DNA from: Saprospirales bacterium
Lineage (GTDB): Bacteria; Bacteroidota; Bacteroidia; Chitinophagales; Saprospiraceae
NCBI GenBank assembly: GCA_003448025.1
Contig: DLXL01000513.1
Span: 1,663 to 7,892, forward strand
DNA: 6,230 nt
Direction of reading: 5' to 3'
The notes below the pieces were generated by a model. It did not search any database, had not been told where the DNA came from, and saw only the letters and a list, made by a program, of their open reading frames with translations. The position numbers and the translations under genes were made by a program. Within the stretch, counting starts at the first letter, position 1, and each line of letters begins with the position of its first letter. Of this stretch, positions 1 to 6,230 are shown in pieces.

Positions 1-31
1 AAACGATCAGGGCAGGTAAAATTTTCATCAT
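1..31 (-). CDS. Start of a hypothetical protein, probably exported (3' end outside window)
   Basis: On the minus strand, two consecutive ATG codons (31-29 and 28-26) open a frame reading MMKILPALIV before the window edge, with no stop. A short Lys-containing start followed by hydrophobic residues is what the beginning of a signal peptide looks like. The first ATG lies 2 nt after the TAG (36-34) of the T9SS-sorted protein gene, so the two genes are very likely one transcript. No Shine-Dalgarno sequence precedes it, which is usual in Bacteroidota. Only ten codons are visible, so no family can be named, and a chance frame cannot be excluded. Either ATG could be the start. Confidence 0.5.
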   Translation of the reverse strand, partial: MMKILPALIV

Positions 32-33
32 TT

Positions 34-1218
34 CTATTTAGGAATAATCACCAAAGGCTTTACGCCTGGCACCCCGTTTTCACCTGTTACCTGAATAAAG
101 TAAGTTCCAGGAGAAAGATGTGCCACCGGAATCATGGCCCCCGATGTATCTGCCAGGCTGATATTACCTACCAGACGGCCCAGACGATCAAAAAGTTGGG
201 CAGATTCCAGATTTTCACCCAGCAAGGTTACGGAAGACGTAGCCGGGTTGGGGAATACCTCAAAATTCGTCAACTCAGCCTGATGAATCCCTGATAAAGC
301 GCCGTAATGCAAGCGTCCGAAAGTGGCCATTTGCCATCCGGTGCTTTCGAGTACCTCAAGGCGCGCACTGGTAAAATTATTGTTTGAGTCGTAAGTGTTG
401 AATTGTCGCATTGCATCATTCCAGGAAGCACCGCCCCAATTGGCTGAAACCCAGTAAATCAGGTTATTTTCAGCGTCGTACTCATTGACAATTCTGGAAA
501 CCGGAGTCCATTGACTCTGATTCAGGTACTCCGTTACGGATTCAATGGTATTGCCATTGGCGTCGTACTGAAAATGCTTACGAATGCTGGCAGTCCAGGC
601 TCCGGCAGTCCAATTACTGGAAATTTGTGTTTCCACAAGACTCGAATTTGGGAAATAAATATAGGTTTCCTGCGATGAATTAACCCAATTTCCGCCTGAA
701 TTAACCTGATAAGTCTCTGTCTGCAACAAGCCTTCTACCGAATAACTGTACTGTCTTTGGCTGTTTGCACTAATCGAACTGAGGAGCAAACCGTTAGCAT
801 CATACATATATTCAGTAAAAGAATTTAGTACCCAATCAGACACTCCCCATTTCTCTACTTTATTTGTAAGTTTTTGATTATCAAAATTGTAGGTATAACT
901 ATAACGCCAGGTATTCACCCATCCATCTATGTCATTGCCAATTTGCAGCGTAAAACCGAGTAAGTTGCCGATGACGTCATACTGATAATCTGTACTTCTG
1001 CTCTTTAAAAACCAGAGGCTTGTAACCTGGTCATATCTAAAGTTTCGATTGCCATCTGTCTGCAACTGACCATTATAAGAAACAGTAATGGAGTCGCCAC
1101 TCACTTGAATACCATTGGTATCAAAGGTTAGAAACGATCGTGAAATCAGTTTCCCCGGTTGAGCATGCATGAACGAGCCGCATGACAATAAAAGAAAAAG
1201 TGTAAAAAAGTTTTTCAT
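34..1218 (-). CDS. Secreted aromatic-repeat (YD/RHS-like) protein with T9SS type A sorting domain
   Basis: This is a 394-residue exported protein, probably displayed on the surface or released by the type IX secretion system. The start at 1218 was chosen because it puts a signal peptide at the N-terminus: MKNFFTLFLLL, then a small-residue stretch ending MHA-Q, with likely cleavage after residue 19. The middle (about residues 60-310) is a repeat of about 29 residues. A Trp is followed exactly ten residues later by a Tyr, usually as YDxxxN (YDANGN, YDAENN, YDSNNN). Trp lies at 100, 129, 178, 208, 237, 266 and 295, with Tyr at 110, 139, 188, 218, 247, 276 and 305. This resembles YD/RHS-type beta repeats, but the protein lacks the RHS core and toxin. 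The last 75 or so residues (FEVFPNPATSSVTLLG, DRLGRLV, LSPGTYFIQV) form a classic Por_Secre_tail/TIGR04183-type sorting domain that is removed during T9SS export. The function of the repeats is unknown; adhesion or glycan binding is a guess. Confidence is high for T9SS cargo and low for role. Confidence 0.88.
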   Translation of the reverse strand: MKNFFTLFLLLSCGSFMHAQPGKLISRSFLTFDTNGIQVSGDSITVSYNGQLQTDGNRNFRYDQVTSLWFLKSRSTDYQYDVIGNLLGFTLQIGNDIDGWVNTWRYSYTYNFDNQKLTNKVEKWGVSDWVLNSFTEYMYDANGLLLSSISANSQRQYSYSVEGLLQTETYQVNSGGNWVNSSQETYIYFPNSSLVETQISSNWTAGAWTASIRKHFQYDANGNTIESVTEYLNQSQWTPVSRIVNEYDAENNLIYWVSANWGGASWNDAMRQFNTYDSNNNFTSARLEVLESTGWQMATFGRLHYGALSGIHQAELTNFEVFPNPATSSVTLLGENLESAQLFDRLGRLVGNISLADTSGAMIPVAHLSPGTYFIQVTGENGVPGVKPLVIIPK

Positions 1219-1587
1219 AACAGGGTAGTTATTGTTTTTAATGGAGAAAAGAGGGAGAAGCGCAATGGTTACTTTGAAGCGCTTTTTTTGCAAAATGTCA
1301 CAAAAGCGTTAATTCCTTGCTTTAGCCAACTTTTTGTCCGAAAAGCAGTTTAACTTGGCCCCTTGAATGCAACCTTGGCTGAGAAATATGGTTATTATGC
1401 GGATTGCCTGAATTTGGCTTAAATGTAAAAAACACTCCCCAAATAATCTTCATTTACGGCTAAGCCTGCCATATAATCCGACAAGTAATACAAAACGGCA
1501 AATAAAAGGGATGTAAACCCGCCAGTTTTTGGATGTTTTGCCCATTCACCCCCTACCCAAACACCCGAAACCGCAAACACCCGAACT
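1219..1587. promoter_or_regulatory. Divergent intergenic region with undetermined promoters
   Basis: These 369 bases separate two divergent genes, so promoters for both should lie here. The stretch is AT-rich near the minus-strand gene and C/A-rich next to the plus-strand start. I searched by eye for the Bacteroidota housekeeping -7 element (TAnnTTTG) with an upstream TTG on both strands. I found no full match; the nearest is TGAATTTG at 1409-1416 on the plus strand, one base off and without a good -33 partner. No tRNA, convincing riboswitch-like fold or small coding gene was recognised. A weak 7-bp inverted repeat (1280-1286 with 1302-1308) is present, as is a 12-bp direct repeat next to the plus-strand start. 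Confidence 0.45.
1558..1585 (+). repeat. 12-bp direct repeat in the leader of the DUF4175-like gene
   Basis: CAAACACCCGAA occurs at 1558-1569 and again at 1574-1585, a period of 16 bp, with the second copy ending 2 nt before the ATG at 1588. The leader has no Shine-Dalgarno sequence. The repeat could be a regulatory or protein-binding site, or a small duplication; nothing in the sequence decides between these. Confidence 0.6.
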
Positions 1588-4500
1588 ATGCAACGCGATA
1601 ACTATAGCCTGCTCATCGAAAAGCTTGACGCTTTCATCCGTAAGTTCTACATCAATCAGCTCCTTCGTGGCGCGCTGTATACAGTTGGTGTAGTACTGGG
1701 TTTGTTCATTTTACTTAACGTAGCCGAGTATTATTTTTACTTCAGCACCGGTGTGCGTACGGGCTTGCTCTGGGGATTTCTGGCCCTGAGCGCCTACACC
1801 GTTTGGCAATGGGTGGCCCTGCCGCTCATGCATTATTTCCACCTCGGAAAAGTGATCAGCCACGAACAGGCCGCCCAGATCATTGGCCAGCACTTTACCA
1901 ATGTTAAAGATAAGTTGCTGAATATCCTGCAATTAAAGCAGCAAAGCAACAACGCTATATATGCAGAGTTGATCAATGCCAGTATCAACCAAAAAAGTGA
2001 AGAAATACGGATTGTACCTTTCCAGGCTGCCATTGACCTGGGCAATAACCGAAAGTACCTGCGTTATGCGCTCCCTCCGGTAATGCTGCTGCTGTTCTTG
2101 TTGCTCGGCGCGCCCAATATTCTCAAAGAAGGTACCATGCGGCTCTGGAACAGCACCACCAAATTTGAAAAACCAGCCCCATTCAAATTCCTGATCAATA
2201 CAGATTCCCTGAAAGCGGTGCAATTCTCGGATTACGTGCTGAAAGTAAAAGTAGAAGGCTCCGCACTGCCTAATGAAGTGTTCATTTCTTTGGGGAATGT
2301 GCAGTACCGTCTCGAAAAAAACGCCGCAAACGAGTTTTCCTACAAATTTACCAACCTGCAGAAAGACACGGAATTCAACCTGTTCTCAGCAGGTGTGGAA
2401 AGCCGGGATTATTTGCTGTCCGTCATCCGAAAGCCTAATATCCTGTCTTTCAATACCAAACTGCAATTCCCGGGCTATATTGGTCGCGCCAGCGAAGAGC
2501 TCTCCAACGTAGGCGATCTGGTTGTACCTCAGGGTACCGACATCAGCTGGGTGTTCAATGCACAAAACACCGATAACCTGCAACTCCGGTTCGGGGGGCA
2601 GGCCGGTGAAGAAGCCAAACGTTTCGACGATGAGTTGTTCCAATACCGCCGCCGTGTGATGAAGGATGAGTCGTACAAATTGTTCCTCAGCAATGCACTC
2701 TTGCAGGGCGCCGACTCAGTAGCCTATACCATCACCATTATTCCCGACCTGCACCCGCAAATCAGTGTGGAGGAATTCAAAGACACCGCCAATCTTCGGC
2801 TGTCTTTTTTCGCCGGCGATGCCTCCGATGATTATGGTATTTCTAACCTGACCTTCAACTATCAACTCAAAAAGGCCAAGGGAGGGCAAATGCCGCTCAA
2901 TACCGTAAAAATAACCCCAAGCGGCTCAGGCAAACAGATTCAGTACGAATATTCCTGGGACATCCGTAACCTCAACCTTGAACCAGGCGATGAGGTACAA
3001 TATTACTTTGAAGTATCAGACAATGACGGAGTAAACGGCGCCAAAAGTGCCCGCACCGGCCTGATGAATTACCGGATGCCTACGCTCGATGAGTTCCGCC
3101 AGCAACAGGCAGACAATTCTGAAGAAATTAAAAAAGACCTGGAAAAAGCGCTGAAAGAAAGCCTCAAAATTCAGGATGAATTGAAAAAACTGCGTGCCAA
3201 AGTGCTGCAAAAGAAAGAAATGGACTGGCAGACGCGCAAGGACATGGAGAAACTCATGCAGCGCCAAAAGCAACTTCAGGAGCAGCTGGAAGAAGCAAAA
3301 GAAACCTTTGACCAGAACAAAGAACAGCGGGAGGAATTCAACCAGCAAAATGAAGAGTTACAGAAGAAGGAAGAGCAACTGGAAAAACTGTTCGAGGAAA
3401 CCATGAACGACGAGATGAAAAAGCTCCTCGAAGACATCCAAAAATTGCTGGAAGAACAGAATAAGGATCAGATGCTGGAGAAAATGGAGGACATGCAGAT
3501 GAGTAACGAGGAACTCAACAAAGAACTGGAGCGCCTGGAAGAACTGTACAAACAGCTGGAAGTAGAACAAATGCTCAACCAGCAGATTGAACAATTGGAA
3601 GAACTGGCCAAGGAGCAGGAAGAACTAGCCAAGCAGACCGAAGAAGAGCAAAAAAGCGCAGAAGAACTTGGCAAAGAACAGGATAAGCTCAATGAGAAAT
3701 TGGAAGAGCTGGATAAAAAAATGGATGAGTTGCTAAAGAAAAACGAAGAGCTGAAGCGTCCGGAAAAAATTGATGACAACCAGCAGGACATGAACGATGC
3801 AAAGCAGGAACAGAAAGACGCCAAGCAGGAACTGAACAACAAACAGAACAAAAAAGCTGGAAAGAAGCAGAAGAACGCGGCCAATAAGATGAAGGAGATG
3901 GCCAACAAAATGAAGCAGGGAAAAGAAAGCGGGGATATGCAGCAAATGGAGGAAGACCTCAAAACCATTCGCCAGCTGCTGGAAAACCTCGTAGGCCTGT
4001 CCTTTGCTGAGGAACAAATCAAAAAAGAATCTGAAACCACCAACCCTAATACGCCAAGGTTTGTAGAACTGGCTCAACAGCAATACAAGATCAAAGACGA
4101 TTTCAAGTTGGTGGAAGACAGCCTTCAGGCATTGGCATTGCGCCAATTCCAACTTGAAACGGTGATTACAGAGAAGGTTACGGAGGTGAACAGCAACCTC
4201 AGGAACAGTTTGGAAGAAATGGAGGAGCGCCGCAACACGACGGCCACCGAATATCAGCACCGTACGATGAAGGCACTGAATGACCTGGCCTTGTTACTGG
4301 CTGAGTCTATGCAAAACATGCAGGAACAAATGGCTTCTGCTATGCCCGGCAGCCAGAGTTGCGACAAACCCGGCAAAGGCAAGGGCGCCGGCAAGGGCAA
4401 AGGGAAAGGACAAGGCGAACCCAAGGACAAGCTCAGCAAGGGTCAGGAAGATCTGAACAAGATCATGAAAGACCTCAAAGAGCGCCTGGATAAACAGGGT

Positions 4501-4971
4501 AAGGAGAAAAACGGCGAAAAACCCGGCGGTGGCGGCGGTGGCACTCAGCCGTCAAACAGCAAGGAATTTGCCCAACTGGCTGCCAAACAGGCTGCCCTGC
4601 GCGAAGCCCTGCGCAAAATGCAAAAAGAAAAACAGGAGCAAGGCAAAGGCAGCAAGGCGCTCGACGAGCTCATGGACGAAATGAACAAGATCGAAATTGA
4701 TCTGGTAAACAAAAAGCTGAACAACGACATGCTCAAACGCCAGGAGCAAATCCTCACCCGACTCCTGGAGCACGAAAAAGCCGAGCGCGAGCGGGAACAG
4801 GATGAACAACGCGAAGCTGAAGTAGCTCGTCAGCAGCAGCCTAAAATGCCGCCGGCCCTGGAAGAATACCTCAAAAAACGCCGCGCCGAAGTGGAGCAGT
4901 TCCGCACGGTAAGCCCGGCACTGAAGCCGTACTATAAACAGCTGGTGGAGGAATATTTGAAAGGGAAGTAG
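1588..4971 (+). CDS. DUF4175-family membrane-anchored coiled-coil protein
   Basis: This 1127-residue protein has the architecture and length of the large DUF4175 proteins of Bacteroidota, whose biochemical role is not established. Hydrophobic segments at about 28-50, 58-80 and 159-175 look like three membrane helices. With a Lys/Arg-bearing N-terminus inside, residues 81-158 would be cytoplasmic and everything after 175 periplasmic (inference). Residues 200-500 are beta-rich with Ig-like character; the stretch DDYGISNLTFNYQL and later PGDEVQYYFEVSDNDG are the most family-like motifs. Residues 501-780 are an extremely Lys/Glu/Gln/Leu-rich coiled coil, and 830-915 form a second helical block. 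A Gly-Lys linker lies at 929-943 and a poly-Gly run at 980-985, followed by a last charged helical part ending SPALKPYYKQLVEEYLK. The only Cys I found is at 925. The ATG start follows a leader without Shine-Dalgarno and gives the expected N-terminus directly before the first helix. Stop is TAG. In other Bacteroidota this family is often near MoxR/DUF58 (Bat-type) genes, but none is visible here. The family call is from recognition, not a search. Confidence 0.82.
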   Translation: MQRDNYSLLIEKLDAFIRKFYINQLLRGALYTVGVVLGLFILLNVAEYYFYFSTGVRTGLLWGFLALSAYTVWQWVALPLMHYFHLGKVISHEQAAQIIGQHFTNVKDKLLNILQLKQQSNNAIYAELINASINQKSEEIRIVPFQAAIDLGNNRKYLRYALPPVMLLLFLLLGAPNILKEGTMRLWNSTTKFEKPAPFKFLINTDSLKAVQFSDYVLKVKVEGSALPNEVFISLGNVQYRLEKNAANEFSYKFTNLQKDTEFNLFSAGVESRDYLLSVIRKPNILSFNTKLQFPGYIGRASEELSNVGDLVVPQGTDISWVFNAQNTDNLQLRFGGQAGEEAKRFDDELFQYRRRVMKDESYKLFLSNALLQGADSVAYTITIIPDLHPQISVEEFKDTANLRLSFFAGDASDDYGISNLTFNYQLKKAKGGQMPLNTVKITPSGSGKQIQYEYSWDIRNLNLEPGDEVQYYFEVSDNDGVNGAKSARTGLMNYRMPTLDEFRQQQADNSEEIKKDLEKALKESLKIQDELKKLRAKVLQKKEMDWQTRKDMEKLMQRQKQLQEQLEEAKETFDQNKEQREEFNQQNEELQKKEEQLEKLFEETMNDEMKKLLEDIQKLLEEQNKDQMLEKMEDMQMSNEELNKELERLEELYKQLEVEQMLNQQIEQLEELAKEQEELAKQTEEEQKSAEELGKEQDKLNEKLEELDKKMDELLKKNEELKRPEKIDDNQQDMNDAKQEQKDAKQELNNKQNKKAGKKQKNAANKMKEMANKMKQGKESGDMQQMEEDLKTIRQLLENLVGLSFAEEQIKKESETTNPNTPRFVELAQQQYKIKDDFKLVEDSLQALALRQFQLETVITEKVTEVNSNLRNSLEEMEERRNTTATEYQHRTMKALNDLALLLAESMQNMQEQMASAMPGSQSCDKPGKGKGAGKGKGKGQGEPKDKLSKGQEDLNKIMKDLKERLDKQGKEKNGEKPGGGGGGTQPSNSKEFAQLAAKQAALREALRKMQKEKQEQGKGSKALDELMDEMNKIEIDLVNKKLNNDMLKRQEQILTRLLEHEKAEREREQDEQREAEVARQQQPKMPPALEEYLKKRRAEVEQFRTVSPALKPYYKQLVEEYLKGK

Positions 4972-4972
4972 G

Positions 4973-5042
4973 GATTTGCGACTTGCGATTTACGACTTGC
5001 GATTGACGATTTGCGACTTACGACTTGTGATTTGTGACTTGT
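4973..5042 (+). repeat. Tandem heptamer array, 10 units (consensus GAYTTRY)
   Basis: Ten contiguous 7-bp units run without a gap. From 4973 they read GATTTGC, GACTTGC, GATTTAC, GACTTGC, GATTGAC, GATTTGC, GACTTAC, GACTTGT, GATTTGT and GACTTGT. C and T forms of the third base tend to alternate, giving a loose 14-bp super-period. The last three units share a terminal T, as if they diverged together. The array begins 1 nt after the TAG of the DUF4175-like gene. It is the left arm of an inverted pair with the array at 5128-5176. In character it resembles the heptanucleotide short tandem repeats known from cyanobacteria, but the sequence is different. Confidence 0.93.
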
Positions 5043-5068
5043 GTAGTCGGATGTTTGATTGAAGATAC

Positions 5069-5109
5069 GTCCATATCCAGGACTCCAGAGTAATTACTGG
5101 AATATGGGC
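5069..5109. terminator. Hairpin in the spacer between the heptamer arrays, possible terminator
   Basis: CCATATCCAG at 5071-5080 pairs with CTGGAATATGG at 5097-5107, leaving one bulged base. The stem can be extended by a G-U pair (5070/5108) and a G-C pair (5069/5109), giving about 12 pairs over a 16-base loop. The loop side contains the 10-bp palindrome AGTAATTACT (5089-5098), which offers a competing fold. No U-run follows on either strand, so it is not a textbook intrinsic terminator. Its place between two convergent genes makes a transcript-end or 3'-stabilising role plausible, as an inference. Confidence 0.4.
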
Positions 5110-5127
5110 CTGTTGAAACTTATAGGC

Positions 5128-5176
5128 CTAAGTCGTAAATCGCAAATCGTAAATCGCAAATCGCAAATCGCAAATC
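5128..5176 (-). repeat. Tandem heptamer array, 7 units, inverted relative to 4973-5042
   Basis: On the plus strand the units are CTAAGTC, GTAAATC, GCAAATC, GTAAATC and then GCAAATC three times. Read on the minus strand these become GATTTGC and GATTTAC, the same unit as in the left array. The first minus-strand base of the array (5176) is also the final G of the TAG stop of the convergent gene. Aligned in register with the first seven units of the left array, I count 41 of 49 complementary positions by hand, and two of the other eight would be G-U pairs in a plus-strand RNA. A long imperfect stem or cruciform is therefore possible. There are no unique spacers, so it is not a CRISPR array. Confidence 0.92.
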
Positions 5177-6230
5177 TACAACCTCCTCCCCACATCCAGC
5201 ACCCGGATCTCCACCTGCGCAAATGGCTCTACCCCGGCATCTGCGCTACCAAACCGGGTATCAAACAAAAATGTATTGGCGCCCTCAGGAAGCAGGATCT
5301 GTCCTTCCGGAAATGGAACGGTCTCTACCACATGCCATTGCGCATCATACACCACCGCCTCGGTGCCTCCGGTGTATTTCAGGGTATGACCTTTCTTTAG
5401 CACCACATTCATCCGGATTTGCTTGCTGCGGTTGATCTCCCATTTCAGGGTATTCAAATCGGCGCCGTTGGCCGTGACGATCAACTCCACTGGCGATTGA
5501 GGTACCGGACTGTTTACCGAAAAAGTGGAATACAAAGGCTCTCCGGGCTGCCTGACTTTCTGCGCGTGTTTGAATTTATGGGAAAATATCTCGGTCAGAT
5601 ACAGCTGTTCATCAGCACCTTTTTCCAACCGAAATTCAGTATTCAGGTCTTTCATGCGCGCACAAATTTCGGCGGAAAATTGACCTTTCAACCTGGCCGT
5701 TTCCCACAACCGAATGGTTTCCAGGAGTTTATGACACATACCGTTGCCTTCAGCTGCCGGCAGGTCCATCACCAGACAAAAACCGGCATTATAAGCCGCC
5801 GAGCGCGTCATTAGCCATTCAATGTCCTCCAGAGTGGTGCCGGCCGTAAACTTGAACCAGCCCAGCATGCCCGGCATGAGGTTGCGCTTGAAATATTTCT
5901 GATTGAGCATGCGATACTCCGTCTGGCTCTCCCGGAAGCCCGCATACCAGGGCTCACCCCAATTCATGCGGGAATACAAGTGCCAGAAATAATGCCCGGA
6001 ACGACTCGCGCCCAGCACAAAATGACTTTTAAGGTCTTTGTTCAGTCGGTCATACCAGGCCTGTGCGAACAATGCCTCTCCGTAATTCCCCAATCCGGTG
6101 GAATGCGCGCCTTCCAGTCCGTCAAAATCCAGCATCCGAACACCGGTTTCGTTGAATAAATCGGCCACATTTTCCGAGATTTCCTTGTTCAGCGCCGCAT
6201 CGCCCAGGAACACCTGATAGGCGTGATCAA
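5176..6230 (-). CDS. Putative glycoside hydrolase-like protein, 5' end outside window
   Basis: 350 codons are visible on the minus strand; the frame stays open to the right edge, beginning DHAYQVFLGDAALNKE. The in-frame GTG at 6213 is an internal Val rather than a start, because coding continues upstream without interruption. The visible residues 1-200 look like the second half of a TIM barrel: alternating strands and helices, with LDFDGLEG at 33-40 (acidic residues at a strand end, where glycosidase catalytic residues often sit) and GASRSGHYFWHLY followed by NWGEPW at 89-94. Such Trp/Asp/Glu-rich loops are typical of sugar-binding clefts. Residues from about 240 to the end read as a beta sandwich (LPEGANTFLFDTRF, VEIRVLDVG), a common C-terminal module in carbohydrate-active enzymes. 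No T9SS tail is present. I cannot assign a GH family or substrate; another barrel enzyme is possible. The gene converges on the DUF4175-like gene, and its stop lies inside the last heptamer of the inverted repeat. Confidence 0.6.
   Translation of the reverse strand, partial: DHAYQVFLGDAALNKEISENVADLFNETGVRMLDFDGLEGAHSTGLGNYGEALFAQAWYDRLNKDLKSHFVLGASRSGHYFWHLYSRMNWGEPWYAGFRESQTEYRMLNQKYFKRNLMPGMLGWFKFTAGTTLEDIEWLMTRSAAYNAGFCLVMDLPAAEGNGMCHKLLETIRLWETARLKGQFSAEICARMKDLNTEFRLEKGADEQLYLTEIFSHKFKHAQKVRQPGEPLYSTFSVNSPVPQSPVELIVTANGADLNTLKWEINRSKQIRMNVVLKKGHTLKYTGGTEAVVYDAQWHVVETVPFPEGQILLPEGANTFLFDTRFGSADAGVEPFAQVEIRVLDVGRRL

Noticed and set aside
1219..1293. N-terminal extension of the T9SS cargo gene to a start at 1293
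   Set aside because: The extension would place about 25 residues before a clear signal peptide. The ATG at 1218 gives a normal secreted-protein start.
1277..1308. Inverted repeat CGCTTTT/AAAAGCG with an adjacent AAGCGCTT palindrome in the divergent region
   Set aside because: The stem is only 7 bp with a 15-base loop in AT-rich DNA, which is easily expected by chance. No promoter or regulator site could be tied to it.
3468..4260. Long antisense open frames (191 and 175 codons) within the DUF4175-like gene
   Set aside because: They arise because the Lys/Glu/Gln-rich sense codons reverse to Phe/Leu/Ser codons that rarely contain stops. The translations are low-complexity Ser/Phe/Leu strings.
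4973..5176. Possible CRISPR array
   Set aside because: The units are 7 bp, contiguous, and have no unique spacers; no cas genes are nearby.
5059..5400. Plus-strand open frame whose translation contains SRKSQIVNRKSQIAN
   Set aside because: The repetitive peptide is only the translation of the GYAAATC heptamer array, and the rest lies antisense to the glycosidase-like gene. It has no recognisable protein features.
5419..5814. Plus-strand frame of 131 codons antisense to the glycosidase-like gene
   Set aside because: The minus-strand frame has coherent protein features over the same bases, and the plus-strand translation has none.
6211..6213. GTG as the start codon of the glycosidase-like gene
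   Set aside because: The reading frame continues upstream to the window edge with sensible residues, and the protein would begin in mid-domain without a signal peptide.

Overview
The window looks like a piece of a Bacteroidota chromosome, possibly Saprospiraceae or Chitinophagales. Three things point there: a secreted protein ending in a type IX secretion (T9SS) sorting domain, a large membrane-anchored DUF4175-type coiled-coil protein, and gene starts without Shine-Dalgarno sequences in AT-rich leaders. The phylum call is fairly firm; the finer placement is inference.

Layout, left to right. Bases 1-31 (minus strand) hold the first codons of a gene that runs off the left edge and begins 2 nt after the stop of its upstream neighbour. 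Bases 34-1218 (minus) encode a 394-residue secreted protein made of about 29-residue aromatic repeats followed by a T9SS type A tail. Bases 1219-1587 are a divergent intergenic region that must hold promoters for genes on both sides, although no convincing consensus promoter was found. Bases 1588-4971 (plus) encode the 1127-residue DUF4175-like protein: three N-terminal membrane segments, a beta-rich presumed periplasmic region, and a very long charged coiled-coil part interrupted by Gly/Lys and poly-Gly linkers. Bases 4972-5176 separate two convergent genes and are almost entirely structured DNA: ten tandem heptamers, a spacer with a hairpin, then seven heptamers in inverted orientation. Bases 5176-6230 (minus) are the 3' part of a gene for a probable carbohydrate-active enzyme (TIM-barrel-like part plus C-terminal beta sandwich), cut off by the right edge.

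The genes do not form an obvious pathway. The two leftmost minus-strand genes are probably co-transcribed. The DUF4175 gene appears to be a single transcription unit bounded by the divergent promoter region and the convergent repeat. The most unusual element is the inverted heptamer array, which abuts the stop codons of both flanking genes and could fold into a long imperfect stem in either transcript. No tRNA, rRNA, CRISPR array, insertion sequence or phage gene was seen.
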